62,000 nt of DNA from Cryptomeria japonica (Eukaryota; Streptophyta; Pinopsida; Cupressales; Cupressaceae), in NCBI RefSeq assembly GCF_030272615.1, contig NC_081406.1, positions 234,414,396 through 234,476,395 of the forward strand. The letters run 5' to 3'. This document shows, in pieces, positions 46,556 through 58,464 of this stretch. Each line of letters opens with the position of its first letter. Positions within the stretch are counted from its first letter, which is position 1. Under the pieces are notes generated by a model that saw nothing but the letters and a program-made list of their open reading frames with translations, was not told where the DNA came from and searched no databases. The position numbers and the translations under genes are program-made.

Positions 46556-47761
46556 TGTTAAACAGTTCAAATAATCGGAAGACAACTGAAAGGGTGGGGG
46601 GGGGGGGGTGAATAAGTTGTCATAGATTACTGGAACCATTAGAAATTTAAATTTTAATACTGGAATAAGAGTTAATCCAATTAAGCATAAACAATAATTA
46701 AAGAATAAAAGTCATTCACATAACACCAAGATTTGTATATGGAAAACCCAGTAAAAGGAAAAACCATGGTGCGAAGCCTGCCCACAGTTAGATAATACTT
46801 TTATAGTAAATATGTGAATTACGATTGAGGGGTGTGCACTTCCAGGAAGGCCAATAGCCTAGAGCGCACTGCTCATCACAAAAGGAACCTCACCGACTAC
46901 ATATAAATTCAGACTACAATCCAGAGAAGTGTTGAACTACAAAACATAGCATCTCCTATGCCTGAGTATAGTTCCAGTTAAGATCAATACCGGAAGACTA
47001 AATCCTCTAACATAAACCCAATTTGATCTCCAATGATCAACCAGCTCCTTCACTTGAATGATATTACATTATTTGCTTTACATTCCTTAACCATGACCTT
47101 TTACAAAAACCATGATGATCTATAAATGAGATCTTACATCTATATATACAAACCCTCGACCATAAACAATCAGTTAGACTAACAAACAATAAACCAATTA
47201 CATAATTACAAACCATGTCAGCCCTAGACAAAACAAATAATATCAACATATAAGACATCCCCTAAATACACCAATAGGTCCAGTCCACACATTACATTAA
47301 AGTTGGTCCATAACCTAGATCAATTGCGACCAATTATAGGTCCATACACTACAATAATGATCTCCAACCTCCAAGTCTCAAACATGATCACCAACAACAT
47401 CCTAAAACTTCATCAGAAGTTGCACCATTACTAGTTATGCAATTCATCAAAGATCTCCATAAGAAGCTTTGTCGGTGAAACCCTTGCTGGAACCAGAAAC
47501 CAATCTTCTAAGCAAGAAGGATAACATCTGATCTCAAGACAGAAGCCAACTAACCGAATATGAGTATAAGTATCATGAAAAAGGCGATTCCATCATCATA
47601 CTATACCAGAGCCTACTGGATGATGCCGGATTCAAGTTAACTAGAAACCACTCACCCTACAAGGACCAGAGGGATGTCAGTAAAGCATCCAAATAGCTAG
47701 TGTGGGCATCAATGGAAAAACATCATTGCAGCACATAATCAATTCCACCAAATGGACAACA
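46556..47761 (-). repeat. 3' LTR of element F
   Basis: Matches 54096-55298 throughout. It contains a run of 13 G (plus strand, 46596-46608) where the other copy has GGGGGAGGGGGG. On the minus strand the module ACCATGGTTTTTCC, GGGTTTTCCATATAC, then TTGGTGTTATGTG lies at 46718-46780. Confidence 0.9.
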
Positions 47762-47775
47762 ATCTCCCCCTTTGG
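47762..47775 (-). other. Polypurine tract of element F
   Basis: The minus strand reads CCAAAGGGGGAGAT directly before the 3' LTR. Related GGGGGAGA words recur upstream at about 47835 and 47930, as in the corresponding part of element B. Confidence 0.8.
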
Positions 47776-48142
47776 CATTGATGGTAACACTAGATATGAA
47801 AAACATCTAAGTACCAAGAAATGCAAAACAAGTCTCCCCCTATGAAAGAAATCCAACAATCTCCCATAGACTCTAAAAATTAGTATCTCTCCCTCTCTTT
47901 TTTTCACATGAATATCTCTCCCCCTTTGACATCAATGCCAGAAATCTGATAGAAATATCAAAGAAAAAGCATAAGCCTTTGAATCAAAACATTGACCACT
48001 CTCCCTATCTCCCATCAGTGTTAGAATGAATAGTATCTCTAATAATGCATGTCAGACTAATGCCAAACCACATCAATCAAGTCTCTATCAGAGGGATAGA
48101 AACTCCCAATCTATCTCTCAGGTACTCAAATGATTCCTTGGA

Positions 48143-48147
48143 CAAAG
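48143..48147. repeat. Target-site duplication of insertion G, left copy
   Basis: CAAAG here equals CAAAG at 49899-49903. Element B, the uninterrupted relative, has a single matching site (CCTTTG on its coding strand at about 58060). Confidence 0.85.
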
Positions 48148-49898
48148 TGGTGCAGGAGCACCTAGCTTCATTCTCAGCTTCATTTTCATCTCAGGTTTGA
48201 TTTTTGTTGTTTTAAGTTGGAAAGTTGTTTAGGATGTTTTTGAAGTTGTTCTAGGTTGTTTTGATGAGTTTTGAACTCATTATGGGGTTTTGGAAGAAGT
48301 TTGATGCTTTGTGTTTTCCATAGCAATGCACTCATCGGATTATCAGACCTATTTTAATGTTTAGATTTGAATGTAAAGACAAAGAGGCCTTCTAAGCCAT
48401 TAAGAGGTTGATTGTATGTTTCAGTTGTGAAAATGATGTAAAAAACAGTGAGTCACTGTTTTAGAGTTAATTTCCTTTCACTTGCTTACTCTCCACCATA
48501 CATTGGAGTTTGTAAGGCATTGTACCTCCTTCTAATTGCTTGCAAACAAGAACAAGGAGTGAGTGTAGTATTGCCCATGGGTTGGAAAGTTGCCAAGATC
48601 AATTGATGGTCTTTGAGGCAAAATTGTAATGCCCATTTGGCTGCCACAGTCAAGTATGACTGATTTTTACATGTTTGTTGAAGTTGTACATGAATTTCTC
48701 CTCTCCAAGTTGCAGGTATGAAGGACATCAAGTATAAAAAAGGTAGAGCATTGCTAACAAAGCACAAAATAGATTTTCAAATAAAATTTTTGTCATTGTA
48801 AAGTGCAGGTCCAAGGTGGAAAAAAATAGTGAAAAGAGAAAAGTGCAGTCATAAATGACTTGACAGTGAATAAACCTTTGTTTGTAATTGCCTAATGGCT
48901 TTTGTGCAGGGCTAATGTGTTATTTGTGTGTCTTCAAAGATGGACATGTTCTCATGTTTTGAAATGTAATTTCTTTCATACTAAAAATGTGCTTGTAGAT
49001 AGCAATAATGGGAAAAGTTGTCAACGTTGCATATGCCTTTTGAGCAACATTTTTGTAAACCTTATTTCCTAACCTTTGGAAGGTGTAAAACCTATCTTTT
49101 CATGGCCTATTTAACAAGTAACATGGTAGATCCAAGTTTGTTTGGTCCATATTGAAAGTTTCCAACTTATTTGTCATTTGTTGCTACCAAAACCCTTGTA
49201 AACCCTCTTTTTGCACCCATTTTTGGGACAGTCATGGAGAAGGCTTAAGGGACCCTAAAATTCAATAAATCTTTAAGAAATCTCAAAAGGGTATCCATAA
49301 AAGTGAAGCTTTCAGTCTGGAAGCCCATCGTTGGAGCAGGGTGAGTATAAAACCCCAAAAGGAGGGCTAATTCCTTGTAGCCTTTTTAGGCCTCAAAATT
49401 GAGTTTTTTTCAAATTGGGTACACAAATGGAGGATGTAAGACACAGAAGTCATCATTACTAGTTGAAAAAAGTTGTCCTTACATGAATTTAACCCTTTTT
49501 GTACGGTAGACTCCAAAAACTTAATTATAGCACTTGTGAAAGACTTCTATACCTCAAAGTGTAGAAGACTAAAGACACCATTGGGAGCAAAACTTGACAT
49601 CAATGTGTAAACCAACAAAATGAGACCTTGTGCAGTCAGAGAGAAGGTTAGGGATAGAGGATTGAATGCCAATTGGGTGAATAAGGAGTTAGTTTACCAA
49701 GCCAGAGTGACTATGGAGTTGAAACCCTTAAGCAACCAAGAAGTCTTGTCTTAGGGAGGTGGATCAAGAGGAAGTGCCAGGTTGTCTATGAACCTTTTGC
49801 ACTCTAATTTCAGCAACAATACCTTGAAACTAGTAAGTACCTATACTTAGTGAACATACAAGTCACTTGAGCATTCCATTTGCACTACCTCCCTATCA
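48148..49898. mobile_element. Insertion G: probable solo LTR (1.75 kb) inside element F
   Basis: The block begins TGGTGCAGGAGCACC and ends CTCCCTATCA, so it has TG...CA termini, and it is flanked by perfect 5-bp duplications (CAAAG). Comparison with B shows that F sequence is continuous without it: on the coding strand TTCACTAAACC-TTTG runs into CTTTGTCCAAGG. No internal direct repeat, primer site or coding frame is visible, which fits an LTR left after recombination between two LTRs. Orientation and family are unknown. The only open frame (48767-48486) shows no domain. Confidence 0.75.
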
Positions 49899-49903
49899 CA
49901 AAG

Positions 49904-50370
49904 GTTTAGTGAAAATATCTGCAATCTTCTCTTTAGTGTTAATATAAACCAGTATAACTTCATTTGCTTCCACCTTCTCCTTTAAAAAGTTATACTTGAT
50001 GGATATGTGCTTTGTTTTCAAATGAAATACCTAATTCTTTGATATATCAATTGCAACAGAGTTATTGCAGTGAATAACTACCGGTGCATTACAATCCACT
50101 TTTATATCCTTCAACATTTTCTTCATCCATAAAACTTGTCTATAGTTAGTAGTAGGGGAAACATACTCAGCTTCAGTAGTAGATAAAGAAGTACATGACC
50201 ATTTCTTGCTGATCCATGAAACCAACTTCTTTCCAAGAAAGAAAGCTCCATCGAAAGTAATTTTCTAGTCATCAACATCTCCAACCCAATCAGCATCTGT
50301 ATATGCACATAAAGTAAAGTTATCATCCTTAGGGTACCATAAGCCATATTATGATGTTCCATGTAAGTAT
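49904..50370 (-). pseudogene. Element F RNase H
   Basis: On the minus strand: CAYTDADWVGDVDD with the first catalytic Asp (about 50310), LVSWISKKWSCTSLSTTEAEYVSPT with the Glu, VLWMKKMLKDIKVDCN, and VVIHCNNSVAIDISKN, in which the usual Asp of HCDN is Asn. KVEANEV, then an ADIFTKP phrase, ends the protein at the G insertion. The last codons resume at 48142. Confidence 0.85.
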
Positions 50371-51330
50371 CTAAAAATCCTTTTCTCTAGGATCACTCTG
50401 AAATCTTGAAATAATACAAACAACATTCATAATGTTAGGTGTAGTCCGAGTCAAATAAAGCAGACCTCCAATCATAGATTTGTATCTTGTAGGATTTACC
50501 AATGCAGAAACATCTTTTCTTATCAATTTCTCACTTGTAACCATAGGAGTACTTACCGGTTTAGAATCTCCCATACCAAATTTCTTCAACAATTCCTTAG
50601 CATATTTAGTTTGACATATGAAAATACCTTTTTCAGTATGAGTAATATGCAAACCTAAGAAAAATTTCATCTCACCAGTCATAGACATATCAAATTCTTT
50701 CTCCATATTCTTAGAAAATTCTATGCATAACTTATCTTCACCTCCAAAAATATTGTCATCAACAAATACTTCAATAATTAGTATATCATCATCAATGATT
50801 TTATAAGATAAATTACTATCAGCACTACCCTTAGTAAAACCAAGCTTCAAAAGATATTTATCCAACCTTGCATACCAAGCTCTAGGTGTTTGTTTCAATC
50901 CATATAAAGCTTTCCTTAACCTGCAAATCATATATGTATCATCTGATAGTCAAAAAAAATTTAGGTTTCTCAATATTAACTTCCTCATCAAGATCCCCAT
51001 TCAAAAATTCATATTTAACATCCATCTTATAAACCTTGTAGTTTTTAAAAGTAGCATAGGCAAGAAATAATATTGCAGCTTCAATCCTAGCTATAGGTGC
51101 AAAAGTCTATCCATATTCAATTCCTTCCTTTTGAGAATATCCTTTACAAACCAGTCTAGCATTATTCCTTATAACTTCACCATCCTCATTTAATTTATTC
51201 CTACAAACCTATTTAGTTCCAATAACATTTTTATTTTTAGGCCAGGGAACCAAGGTCCATGTGTTATTTTTCTTAATCTGATCTAATTCTTCTTCCATAG
51301 CTTTTAATCAATATTCATCTTCACATGCCT
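50371..51330 (-). pseudogene. Element F reverse transcriptase
   Basis: The order is AMEEELDQIKKNNTWTLVPW, KNKNVIGTK-stop-VCRNKLN (Trp expected), RLVCKGYSQKEGIEYG, VYKMDVKYEFLNGDLDEEVN, MICRLRKALYGLKQTPRAWY, ARLDKYLLKLGFTKGSADS, then IEVFVDDNIFGGEDKLC with an FVDD active site at about 50770. EKEFDMSMTGEMKFFLGLHI and STPMVTSEKLIRKD follow. The 186-codon open stretch 50931-50371 is the longest uninterrupted piece of pol in the window. Confidence 0.9.
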
Positions 51331-52600
51331 CAATTACTGATACCGATTCAACTTGTGAAATTAAACAAACCTCATTAGTTGGAATTCTTATTCTTGTCAT
51401 CACTTCATTGCTCTTATCCCCAATGATTTTATCTTCTAAATGATTCAATCTCCTATACCTAGGAGTCTTCTAACTTTCTGTTCCTCTTCCCTATTCTTTA
51501 GCTACTATAGAATTCTCTGATGTTGCCGGAGTAATTGGTTCAACTCTCTATTCTAGTAAAGGTGCTACCGGTTAAGATATTATCATTTCCACTACCAACT
51601 CCTTCTCATAAACTCTGATTTGATTTTCGTTCAGCTCATCTACTTTGACATTATTACTTTCCACAATTATCTTCAATCTCTTGTTATAAAATCTATATGA
51701 TTTTCTTTCATTAGAATAACCAAGAAAAATGTCTTCATCACATCTAGGATCAAATTTCCCAGTAATATCATCTCTCTTGATATAACATTTACTACCAAAA
51801 ATTCTGAAATACTCAACTCTAGGTGTATTGCCAAACCATAATTCATAAAGTGTCTTACCAATTTCTCCTTTGATATGTACTCCGTTGAATGTATAAATCA
51901 CTGTTCTCACTACTTCTCTCCAGTAGATATGAGGTATACTAGCTTCCATCATCATTCTTCTAGCAGCATCCAAGATAGTTATGTTCTTCCTTTCCACAAC
52001 TCCATTCTACTGAGGCGTCTTGGGAGCAAAAAATTGTCTTCTTATACCATGCTTTCACAAAAGTTATTAAACTCACCAGATGTGAATTCACCACCATGAT
52101 CTGATCTCAAAAATTTAATCTTCAATCATGTCTTAGTTTCCACTTTAGCCTTACAGATTTAAAACTTTTTAAATGCTTTAGATTTTTCTCTTGGAAAAGT
52201 AACCCACATCATTCTAGAATAATCATCAATGATTAGCATGAAATATCTATCACCTTGAAAACTTTTAACTCTAGAAGGGCCATACAAATTAGTATGAATA
52301 AGATCAAGAACATTATTTTATTTATCTTATATACTCCTAAAAGAGGTTCTGACTTGTTTACCCATTTGACATTCTTTACATATCAAATTATAGGGCTTCC
52401 TAATCTTACACACATCTCTAACTGCTTTAGTTTAACTGATCTTCACAATGCAATCAAAATTCACATGACACGGCCTTTTATGCCATAGCCAAATCTCATC
52501 AATCTGTGTAATCAAACATGTAATCTCACTAGAGTTCAGATGAAATATATTACCTTTTGTCTATGTACCAGTTGTAATCTCCAATCTAGATTTGTTAATG
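51331..52600 (-). pseudogene. Element F integrase
   Basis: The minus strand shows LWHKRPCHVNFDCIVKIS (zinc-binding part, about 52480), CKECQMGKQVRTSF, FMLIIDDYSRMMWVTFPREK with the catalytic Asp, KFLRSDHGGEFTSGEFNNF with the second Asp, and then MERKNITILDAARRMMMEAS (51997). IPHIYWREVVRTVIYTFNGV and FDPRCDEDIFLGYSNERKSY follow. A frameshift near 52010 separates the two halves. Confidence 0.85.
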
Positions 52601-54050
52601 ATTCTGCATTATCCATCCTTGAACTGTAATTAAAATTCCTTATCTACCAATTGTTCTACACTCAAAATATTATGCCTCAAACCTTCAACATGATAAATAT
52701 TGTCAGTATTGTTATTACCATCCAATGATATAGTTCATTTTCCTTTAATCATACATGCCTTGTCATCTCCAAATCTAACTAGACCACCATCAAATTCTTG
52801 CAAAGACATAAACTTCCCTTTATCTCTAGTCATATGATGTGAACAACCACTGTCAATTACCCATTCATCCTTGTCTTTAATTTTAGCAGCAATTACCTTA
52901 TCTTCAGGTACATTATGTTCCAATGCCGGATCATCTTCCTTGATAGCCATGAATACCCATTCCTTCCCATTGTCAGATCTACTAGTAGATTCTTCTATTG
53001 GTTCATCATCAGAATCAGTAATGCCTTCCTCATCCGCTATGTAGCATGATTTGTCTCAATTTCTCTTGTATTTATACTTGTTCTAATATCCAGGGTTAGG
53101 CTTAAATGATCTTCTAACTCTTTCTTCAAATCTTGAATTCCTTTCAGGACATCTAGATGCAAAATGTCCAATCTTATTACATACAAAACATTTAAAAGGT
53201 GCTTTTCCTTCATACTTACTTCCTACCAGTCCTTTAGGTACTCTTCTAGCAAATAGTGCTTCAAGTTACTCAAACTCATCATCTTCTCTCTTCATATCTT
53301 CTAATTCCTTTGCATATAAAGTTTTCCAATCTTGCTTACCAGCTATAGATGTAGATGCATGAAAAGAAGGTTCAAACTTCACAGCTCCAGAAGGTCCAAA
53401 TTCTTCAAGATCAAAAGTAAATAGTTTGTCAACAAAAGTATCTCTGTTGAAAGATGTATTAGCCATTGTTCTCAACTCATTGATAGCAGTAGCCTTCATT
53501 TTTTAAGTTGGTGGTAGGGCTCTCAAAACTTAAGAAATAATTTCATCTTCTCTCAGAGTTTCACCACAACATTGAGTTCCCATAACAATCTCATCTACCC
53601 TTTCCATGAATGTAGTAATCCTTTCATCTTCGTCCATCTTCAGGTTTTCATATCTCACTAGGTAACCATCAAGTTTAGCAATATTCACTGTAGGGTCACC
53701 TTCATTAAGAGTCTCCTACTTATCCCATATATCCTTTCCAGATGATTTGTCGGTTGCTCCCATTATTTTCTGATCAGAAAGTGCACACAAGAGGGTTTCT
53801 CTTTCTGTACAATCATTCTCAAGTTCCTTGTCCAGGTTTGCTAGAGGAGGATTACCAGATCCCAAATTATAGGGTGTGACACCATTCTGCGTGATCTCCC
53901 AAATTTCCTTGCCAAGATATCTCAGATGAGTCTCTATCTGAATCTTTCATACTTTGTACTTTATTCCATCAAGCCTTGGAATATCCCTTCAAAAGAAAGC
54001 TCTAGAAGAATTGGATGAACTTGAACTGTGTCGTCATAGGATCTTCCTCA
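52601..54050 (-). pseudogene. Element F gag and protease
   Basis: Gag pieces include KLDGYLVRYENLKMDEDERI (about 53670), TTFMERVDEIVMGTQCCGET, MKATAINELRTMANTSFNRD (53499) and DWKTLYAKELEDMKREDDEF. A complete zinc knuckle CFVCNKIGHFASRC lies at about 53195-53150. Protease: DEWVIDSGCSHHMTRDKGKF at about 52870. The start codon was not fixed; an ATG near 54040 (MTTQFKF) leads at once into a stop. Confidence 0.85.
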
Positions 54051-54082
54051 AGTAGTTAATCTTTCTGCAGAGAGGACCAAAC

Positions 54083-54093
54083 CTCTAATACCA
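54083..54093 (-). other. Primer-binding site of element F (mutated)
   Basis: The minus strand reads TGGTATTAGAG two bases after the LTR end, one transition away from the initiator tRNA-Met site TGGTATCAGAG. Confidence 0.8.
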
Positions 54094-54095
54094 AT

Positions 54096-55298
54096 TGTTA
54101 GACAATTCAAATAACCAGAAGACAACTGAGAGGGGGAGGGGGGTGAATCAGTTATCACAGATTATTAGAACCATTAGCAATTTAAACTTTAATACCAGAA
54201 TAGAAGTTAATCCAATTAAGCATAAACAATAATTACAGAATAAAAGTCATCCACATAACACCAAGATTTGTACATGGAAAACCCATAAAAGGGAATAAAC
54301 ATAGTGGGAAGCCTACCCACAATCAGATAATACTTCTGCAGTAAGTATGTGAATTACAATTGAGGGGCCTACATTTTCAGGAAGGCCAACAACCTAGAGC
54401 ACACTTCTCATCACAAAAGGAGCCTCACTGACTATATATAAATCTAGACTACAATCTAGAGAAGTGTTGAAGTGCAAAAGATATAATCTCCTATACCTGA
54501 GTACAATTTCAGTTAATCTCTATATCAGAGGACTAAATCCTCTTACATAAACCCAATTCAATCTCCAATGATTGACCAAATCCTTCACCTAAATGATATT
54601 ATATTATTTGCACATTACATTCCTTGACCATTACATCTTCCAATAACCATGATGATCTACAAATGAGATCTTACATCTATATATACAAAGCCTCGACCAT
54701 AAACAACCAGGTTGGCTAACAGAAAATAAACTAATTAGATAATTACAAATCATGTCAGCCTTAGATGAAACAAATAATATCAACACATAAGACATTCTAA
54801 AACTACACCAATAGGTTCTATCCACATGTTACATTAAAGTAGGTCCATAACCTAGATCAACCAGGACTAAGTATAGGTCCATACACTACAACAATGATCT
54901 CCAACTGCCATGTCTCGAACATGACCACCAACAACATCCTGCAAATTCATTAGAAGATACACCATTACCACTTATCAAATTCATAAAAGATCTCCATCAA
55001 AATCTCTATCGATGAAACCCTTGTCGGAACTAGAAACCAATCTTCTAAGGAAGAAGGATAACATTCGATCTCCAGACCAAAACCAATTGACCAAATATGA
55101 GTATAAGTATCATGAATAAGGTGACTCCATCACTAGACAATAATGGAGCCTACCAAATGATGCTAGATCCAAGTTAACCAGAAACCACTCATCCTACTAG
55201 GACTAGAAGGCTATCGGTAAAGCATCCAAACAACTAGTGTTGGCATCAATGACAAAACATCAATGCAACACATAATAAATTCCACCAAATGGCCAGTA
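54096..55298 (-). repeat. 5' LTR of element F
   Basis: The inner end reads TGTTAGACAATTC on the plus strand. The outer end is GGCCAGTA, where the other copy has GGACAACA, so the terminal dinucleotide has decayed. Confidence 0.85.
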
Positions 55299-55303
55299 AC
55301 ATT

Positions 55304-57371
55304 GTCATTGATGTCAACTGGTATAGGATGGCTATCGATATAAGAGATGTATGTGAAGCACCATCATTGTTGCATACCAGATGTGATGCCTTTGATATCA
55401 CCTAGTGTTACAGTCCATCACCGCTAAGGAGAGGATGTCAACTGGTAAGTGAAGTGTTGATAGTGCATGGTTGCCAACCGACAAGCTAATGACTAGTGTA
55501 CAAGTAGGGTGAGGAAGATGCTTGGATGTTGATTGTGATGAAGAGGTGGAATGTTACCTAAATCACATCAACATCAAAGGAGAAGGATCTATAGGTCACC
55601 AATATGTTGTATGGATGAGAAACAACAGGACTCCCACCAGACACACATGCAGTCACCATTTGTAGAGATGACTGATAGTGAATGTGCCTCAAATGGATGA
55701 AATGTGGTTGTTTGATGATGTGTTGTTCAAATAGGGAATCCACACTAGTGCATTGCAGTATGCAAATGACAAGGATCCACTCCCATCGGTAAGTGGAGCT
55801 TATCTCCTATAATGCAAAGTTTGCATCATAGTTATGTGAGATAAGTCAAAAGAGTAGAAGGTGGGTGATTAAAGGCTCACACTGGATGACCTAGATCTAC
55901 TAGTGAATCACAAGGATGCCTCAAGTGCATGAAATCATGAATATGCATTGGACTGACAGAGAAGACATGACGAGTTGTTGAGATAGAGGAAGACTAAAGA
56001 AGTGTTGAGTTTGTCATTTTGACAAACCGCGTGAGATATGGTCCAGACTGATGATGGTAAAATGCATAACAACAACTACAGAGAGAGAATGAAACTGGTA
56101 TGCAAATCTCTTAGATGGAACCAGATAAAGGTTGATGACATGGTGTCATGAAGGGTTCCTATCAGTAAGAATGAGGATCGGTAAAAGAGAAAAGAGGCTA
56201 AGTGATGTGCTCCTTTCTGATGAAGATGAACATGTTGTGGATAGGTATGTCTGGTGACCAGTTAAGGTTTTTCACCAATAGAAAAGAAAAGTGCAGACAT
56301 GAAGGCAATTAGCAAATTTTCTCTACCAGAACAGAAGCCAACTGCAAGGTAATGGTAGATCGGTTAGGGTACAACCGATAGGGTTAGAGAATTGGTGGAT
56401 GAACCTGGTAATGGAGTTGGTTGGTGAACCTATCTAGGCCAACATAGAGGTCTTTTCTATGATGGACATTAACATAGATGCCATGTGGTGTGGAGGTAGC
56501 TTGCATGGATAGGTCGGTAGGTTGAGTTAGTGAAGTGCCAGGCAACGAGGTAGATGGTCCAGGAACTAAAGAGTGTGGCTCGAGATTGATCAGAGGATAG
56601 AGATCTGATTGGATGACTTCATGATCAAGGCTGAGTATCTAGGTGCTCATCAGGGTAAGTGAAGCTATCTGCATGATCCCTTCATAGGTATTTGACATGT
56701 TAAGACCAAAGAAGATATCATTTTTGCTAAACTTAGAAAATGTGTATTGGAAGTCACAAGATTGGCAAGATTGATTAGTGTGTTGATGTTCATTGATCAA
56801 GGAGATCAGATTCAATGAGATCTGATTGGATTTTATTTGCCTTCGGGTCACTGAAGAAACCATAGTTGCCTGAAATTTGAATTGGCTTTTAGCGAGAAAA
56901 TCAGTTTATAAATATGCAAGCCAAAATCAATAAATGTTGTTGTTGCAATGAGAGGTGAGTAGATAATTGATAGAGTATTGGAGAGAAGAGAAATGGTAAA
57001 GAGATTTGGAGAAGAGTTACAAAATTCATTTGAAACAAGGTTATTAATTTTGTAAATGATTATTCATTGTAGATCACTGAGTTAGAGATCAGTGCAGGGG
57101 TTGGTGCTCCTTGTGTTGGTGCCCTAAAAATTGTAATCATTGATTCATTGTGAGGCTAGATTGGAGTAGTAGACTCCAACACATTTCTCACTGAGGTTTT
57201 TCCCATCTTGGTTTTTCCTCGTATATGTTGGTGTTATGTGATGTCCCTTTTATGTGTAAGTGCATTTGTGTGAGTCTCCCATCTAACCGGTTTTCACACA
57301 TAGGATAGTTAAAGAGAAAAGTTTGAAAACCACTAATTCACCCCCCTCTTAGTGGTGAATTGTGTCTAACA
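55304..57371 (+). repeat. 3' LTR of element E, main part
   Basis: It resumes GTCATTGATGTCAACTGGTA exactly where 46555 stopped, as judged from the intact start at 42280. It ends CCCCCCTCTTAGTGGTGAAT then TGTCTAACA. The TATA box is at about 56907. Its LTR module (TTTTTCCCATCTTGGTTTTT then TTGGTGTTATGTG) is at 57195-57242. Confidence 0.85.
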
Positions 57372-58130
57372 AAAAGTTCTAAACAAGTTGGTACTCCTAT
57401 AGTTACAAGTGAGAAATTGAAAAATAAAGATATATCGGCTCCAATAAATCCTACAAAGTATAAATCTATGATTGGAGGTTTGTTATATTTGACTCAGACT
57501 AGATCGGATATAATAAATGTTCTTTTTATTGTATCAATATATCAAAGTGATCCTAGAGAGAATGATGAGAGTGCATTGAAAATGATTTTTAGATATTTAC
57601 AAGCAACAACTAAATATGGTTTGCGGTATCCTAAAGATGATGACTTTATATTATGTGCATATATAGATGTAGATTGGGCTAGAGATATAGATGACTGAGA
57701 AAGCACATCTGGTGGAGCTTTCTTTTTTGGAAAGAAACTTGTTCCATGGATCACCAAGAAATAGTCATGTACTTCTTTATCTACTATTGAAGCTGAGTAT
57801 GTTGTTGTTTTTACTAGTTGTACACAAGTTCTATGGATGAAGCAAATGTTGAGGGATGTAAAGGTAGATTGCAATTAACCGATAGTTATTCACTATGATA
57901 ACTCTGTTGCTATTGACATATCAAAGAATATGGTATTTCATTCTAAGACAAAGAACATATCAATCTAGTATAAATTTTTGAAGGAAAAGGTGGAAGCAAA
58001 TGAAGTCATATTTTTTATGTGAACACTAAAGAGAAGATTGTAGATATATTCACTAAACCTTTGCCCAAGGAATTAGTTGAGTACTTTAGAGAGATTTGGG
58101 GTCTTTGCCCTTCCGATTGAGATTTGAATG
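57372..58130 (+). pseudogene. Element B RNase H (after the E insertion)
   Basis: SKQVGTPIVTSEKLKNKDIS, YKSMIGGLLYLTQTRSDIIN, LQATTKYGLRYPKDDDFILC, then AYIDVDWARDIDD (first Asp region) and a stop, STSGGAFFFGKKLVPWITKK, a stop where Trp is expected, SCTSLSTIEAEYVVV (Glu), IVIHYDNSVAIDIS (Asp) and the C-terminal phrase near 58050. It is the continuation of 39901-42279. Confidence 0.9.
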
Positions 58131-58464
58131 ATGCTGATTGGCATCAGTCTAGTGTGCATTATTAGAACTATCATTCATTTTGGATTGATGAGTTGGTGTT
58201 ATTACAAAGGGGGAGTAGGTAGTTGTGTGGTTTAGAAGTTTTATGATTTTTCTTTCATATTTATGGCATTGATGTCAAAGAGGGAGAGATATACATGTGA
58301 AAAAAGAGCTTAACAAAGATATTAGTCACAGGGGGAGTTTGATTTATAACTTCATTGATATATCATTTGATTGGATGTCTTCCATTGGGGAGACTTATTT
58401 TGCACTTCTTGGCACTTGGATGTTTTTCACATCTAGTGTTGCCATCTATGCCAAAGAGGGATAT
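58131..58464 (+). other. 3' untranslated interior and polypurine tract of element B
   Basis: Several GGGGGAG-type words occur (58208, 58331), then CAAAGAGGGATAT (58452-58464) directly before the 3' LTR. The tract is more decayed than that of F. Confidence 0.65.

Larger units (their letters stand above)
46556..55298 (-). mobile_element. Element F: Copia retrotransposon with full gag-pol, decayed
   Basis: LTRs of 1206 bp (46556-47761) and 1203 bp (54096-55298), a polypurine tract and a primer site are in the right order on the minus strand. Gag, protease, integrase, reverse transcriptase and RNase H are all traceable, with fewer stops than in B. Total 8.7 kb, of which 1.75 kb is insertion G. 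The flanking pentamers (GTGTT and ACATT) differ only by transitions, compatible with a decayed duplication. It lies 15 bp inside the 3' LTR of E. Confidence 0.9.
42280..57371 (+). mobile_element. Element E: gag-only LTR retrotransposon remnant, split by element F
   Basis: The left LTR begins TGTTGGCATTGTGTTGTCAT at 42280. The right LTR begins with the same word at 46541, is interrupted after 15 bp by F, and continues from 55304 to 57371, where it ends GTGTCTAACA. The two copies align from their start to about 43868 and 56936, just past a TATA box, and then diverge. The left copy has lost its 3' part and the primer site. The interior (43870-46540) encodes only gag-like zinc knuckles, and no pol is seen. 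It sits in the pol gene of B; the flanks share AAAA rather than a clear 5-bp duplication. Confidence 0.8.
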
